Shown here piece after piece: positions 62,333 through 64,000 of a stretch of 64,000 bases of DNA. The DNA lies in the NCBI RefSeq assembly GCF_000768875.1, contig NZ_JRAO01000033.1, forward strand, positions 1 to 64,000. The letters run 5' to 3'. Numbering within the stretch: the stretch's first letter is position 1; each line of letters starts with the position of its first letter. A program made the position numbers and the translations under genes. Source of the stretch: Porphyromonas sp. COT-239 OH1446. GTDB taxonomy: Bacteria; Bacteroidota; Bacteroidia; Bacteroidales; Porphyromonadaceae. The notes below the pieces were generated by a model, which saw only the letters and a program-made list of their open reading frames with translations, searched no databases and was not told where the DNA came from.

Positions 62333-62376
62333 CCGGCGCAAAGTTCCCCTGAATTTACAAGCCACACAATAGTCAA

Positions 62377-62575
62377 ATTATGTTTTACAGCACAGAACAA
62401 CAGAGATGGAGGACAATTAAAAGACTCTCGGAAGCGAGCCCGAAGGCTTTTGCGAAAAGGGAGGCGAAGCTCTCGGGGAAGAAGCCACTCGAGGCCGCAC
62501 AGCAAGGCTCGGACAAAGCGGAGCACTCGGTGTGGCCTCAAGGAGAAGCTTGGCTCTAGGACTATACCCCACTCG
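62377..62575. other. Intergenic region after the holin-like gene
   Basis: Two overlapping reading frames of 94 codons (minus) and 120 codons (plus) cross this stretch, but both are Arg/Ser-rich artefacts of composition. No promoter, repeat or RNA gene was identified. Confidence 0.4.
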
Positions 62576-63415
62576 CTAACGCTTGCCTCGTCGGCGAGCT
62601 GTAAGCCCGAGCAGATAACCGATACCGCCCCTTAGCCTACTGATGGCGAAGGTTACGAGCACTGGGCGAATGATCTCGACAGCGAACTTGATGTAGGGCA
62701 TGTAGTCCTCGAGGCCACGAACCCGAGAGCCAGACTGCCTAGGAGCAGGAATCTCTGCACGAGGCTGCCTGGTAGTGGGACGATAGCCCAACAGCTTGAG
62801 CAAAGGGGTAACGAATTTGCGCCCTGGGACACGAGCCTCGACCTCTGCGAAGGCGGCCTGCTTGGCGACCTCCTTGTAGTTATAGACGAAGTACGAACCG
62901 CTCTTCTTAGCTTGCTTGAGGGCATAGTCGGCCTTGAAATGCGCCTCCTGCTGCATCTCAACCATAGCGGTATAGGCAGGGCGACCAGCCCACTGCTGAG
63001 CATAGGGCACGACATGCCCCTTGAGGCGAAGTTTAGCCACACGGTCGAGCCCTTCGTTGAGCTCACCCGAAGCTCTAAGGGCCTGCGCTGCTACCCTATT
63101 GCGCACACAAGCCTCGGTTCGGGAGCGCAGCAACAGGTAGAGGAGCATCAGTAGCAGGTAGATGCCTGCGACGATGAGGAAGCCCCAGGCGAGCGATCCT
63201 CCCAGCAGGCTCGAGAGCCAAAAGGCTAGTGCGATGCTGAGGAAAAGCAGGACATTGCAGCCCAGCACGACGAGGATCAGGAGTGTCGTGAGACTGCCCG
63301 AGGTACGGGCCACAGAGCTCGCTGCGCCAAACAGCAGCGCATTGAGCTTGTTACGAGAGAAGCTGACCACACTATCGGTCAGTCGATCCAGTTGTTGTTT
63401 GTCTTGAGCTCTCAT
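62576..63415 (-). CDS. Membrane protein with phage-holin-like N-terminal region
   Basis: 279 residues. Two adjacent TM helices (about 45-68 and 75-98: LLILVVLGCNVLLFLSIALAFWL and LAWGFLIVAGIYLLLMLLYLLL) resemble the Actinobacteriophage holin III (PF07332) type found in chromosomal genes next to YtxH proteins. The rest is a basic cytoplasmic region with helices. No lysis genes are near, so it is not a phage remnant. It is probably an envelope-stress or membrane-organising protein. Confidence 0.7.
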   Translation of the reverse strand: MRAQDKQQLDRLTDSVVSFSRNKLNALLFGAASSVARTSGSLTTLLILVVLGCNVLLFLSIALAFWLSSLLGGSLAWGFLIVAGIYLLLMLLYLLLRSRTEACVRNRVAAQALRASGELNEGLDRVAKLRLKGHVVPYAQQWAGRPAYTAMVEMQQEAHFKADYALKQAKKSGSYFVYNYKEVAKQAAFAEVEARVPGRKFVTPLLKLLGYRPTTRQPRAEIPAPRQSGSRVRGLEDYMPYIKFAVEIIRPVLVTFAISRLRGGIGYLLGLTARRRGKR

Positions 63416-63574
63416 TGTTTCGGATAAATACAGAGAGGCACTGCAGCCGAGGGGGATGCCCCTCTCTCCCGGGTGGGTCGTCTAGGGACGAAGCCACTTA
63501 GGACAGAGGACACCCGTCTACCGCAGGGCCTCACCAGTCATGGATGGGTCGTAGAGATAAGCCCAAGGAGAGCG

Positions 63575-63597
63575 GGCAGTGCAAGGACTGCACTGCC
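63575..63597 (-). terminator. Hairpin after the YtxH gene
   Basis: GGCAGTGCA (63575-63583) and TGCACTGCC (63589-63597) form a perfect 9-bp stem with a 5-nt loop, 41 bases beyond the YtxH stop. It may only partly terminate, since the holin-like gene follows on the same strand. Confidence 0.6.
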
Positions 63598-63637
63598 GAC
63601 ACGCTCCGAGGGATGCAACTAGAGACTAGGCTGAGGC

Positions 63638-63898
63638 CTAGTCAAGCTCTTTGAGTTCGTCCCGCACCTCATCGAGCAGCTCTTCGGTGCTATTGACGAG
63701 TTTGTTGCGATAGTTGTGATAGCGATCCTTAGCCTCGTAGTAGCTCTCCACCAGGCCATCCTTGGCCTTGTCGAAAGTACAAGAGAGATCGTCTGCGAAC
63801 TTCTCTCGTCTGTTGCGGTCAGAGAAATAAGCGGCGGCTGCGCCGAGTGCGGCTCCGATCAATAGACCGAGAGCGAACCTTCCATTTGAGTTTGCCAT
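63638..63898 (-). CDS. YtxH domain protein
   Basis: 86 residues. A hydrophobic glycine/alanine helix (FALGLLIGAALGAAAAYF) is followed by a long charged amphipathic region (DDLSCTFDKAKDGLVESYYEAKDRYHNYRNKL), the usual YtxH arrangement. In other bacteria such proteins are linked to stress tolerance. It probably works with the adjacent membrane protein. ATG 63898 is chosen because the helix begins shortly after it. Confidence 0.85.
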   Translation of the reverse strand: MANSNGRFALGLLIGAALGAAAAYFSDRNRREKFADDLSCTFDKAKDGLVESYYEAKDRYHNYRNKLVNSTEELLDEVRDELKELD

Positions 63899-64000
63899 AG
63901 TTTTTTCGTTGTTAATTCTGTGAGTATTTGTACCAACCTCTACCTCACTTCGGGTCAATTTGCCCCGAGCAAGGGCTAGAGGATTTATATTCTCTTGCGT

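Noticed and set aside
62257-62635. Overlapping 94- and 120-codon frames in the gap before the holin-like gene
   Set aside because: Arg/Ser-rich, no start context, and they cross a terminator-like hairpin. Treated as composition artefacts.
62576-63898. Prophage remnant suggested by a holin-like protein
   Set aside because: No other phage genes are near, and holin-like/YtxH pairs are common chromosomal genes in Bacteroidota.

Overview
The window looks like a chromosomal segment of a Porphyromonas species (Bacteroidota). The 16S rRNA gene at the left end reads as Porphyromonas throughout. Promoters follow the Bacteroidota pattern (TTTG, about 20 nt, TAnnTTTG). The proteins are typical Bacteroidales types: HU-HIG, GSCFA, DUF2023, a tricorn-like S41 protease, and a TonB/Exb cluster with two ExbD proteins. 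Codon use favours GAG, CTC and GCC, so many long but spurious reverse-strand reading frames exist. No insertion sequence, prophage or CRISPR array was seen.

Layout: 0.3-1.96 kb, a 16S rRNA gene with its own promoter, processing stem and terminator but no tRNA, 23S or 5S behind it. 2.1-2.5 kb, a DUF2023 protein. 2.8-10.4 kb, a seven-gene exopolysaccharide operon: GT4, priming sugar transferase, Wza-like exporter, Wzc-like tyrosine kinase, GT14, an HprK-like kinase and an S26-like peptidase. 10.4-13.8 kb (minus), a thiamine uptake and activation pair (PnuC, TPK), a split ThrE-type exporter and ComF. 14-15.4 kb, an exported protein I do not recognise. 15.4-16.7 kb (minus), a DNA methyltransferase behind a short ORF that may be a restriction-gene remnant. 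17.1-20.3 kb, a six-gene operon with an acyltransferase, an omega-amidase-like hydrolase, pyrE, an SRPBCC protein and a degenerate Rieske-like lipoprotein. 20.4-26.4 kb (minus), a TolC/MFP/RND efflux operon with a PII-like tail gene. 26.7-27.2 kb (minus), tRNA-Glu / rpsT / tRNA-Glu. 28.2-32.3 kb, ddl, an acyltransferase and argS. 32.4-33.3 kb (minus), ridA and mscL. 33.5-34.7 kb, tRNA-Leu and a D-2-hydroxyacid dehydrogenase. 34.8-37.2 kb (minus), pta-ackA. 37.7-41.0 kb, hpt-adk-obg-B3/4-wHTH. 41.2-45.2 kb, lipA and an AddB-like nuclease. 45.2-49.4 kb (minus), an HU-like protein and the tricorn-like protease. 49.5-52 kb (minus), exbB-membrane protein-exbD-exbD. 52.5-58.4 kb (minus), GSCFA, Big_5 lipoprotein, TatD, polyprenyl synthase and tonB. 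58.8-62.1 kb (minus), cdd, an EEP-family protein and two rhomboids. 62.6-63.9 kb (minus), a holin-like membrane protein and a YtxH protein.

The most unusual structure is non-coding. Five long intergenic gaps (about 16.9, 28.0, 37.5, 52.4 and 58.7 kb) carry arrays of one degenerate 23-bp repeat family. The conserved core is GAGRTC followed by YAARTAGGANC. The 23-bp phase holds even where units flip strand. All five arrays lie upstream of at least one start codon, about 25-310 bp from a predicted promoter element, and none lies in the six convergent gaps. A separate 22-bp hairpin repeat array precedes the HU-like gene. Both deserve follow-up, as do the lone 16S gene and the kinase/peptidase pair ending the exopolysaccharide operon.
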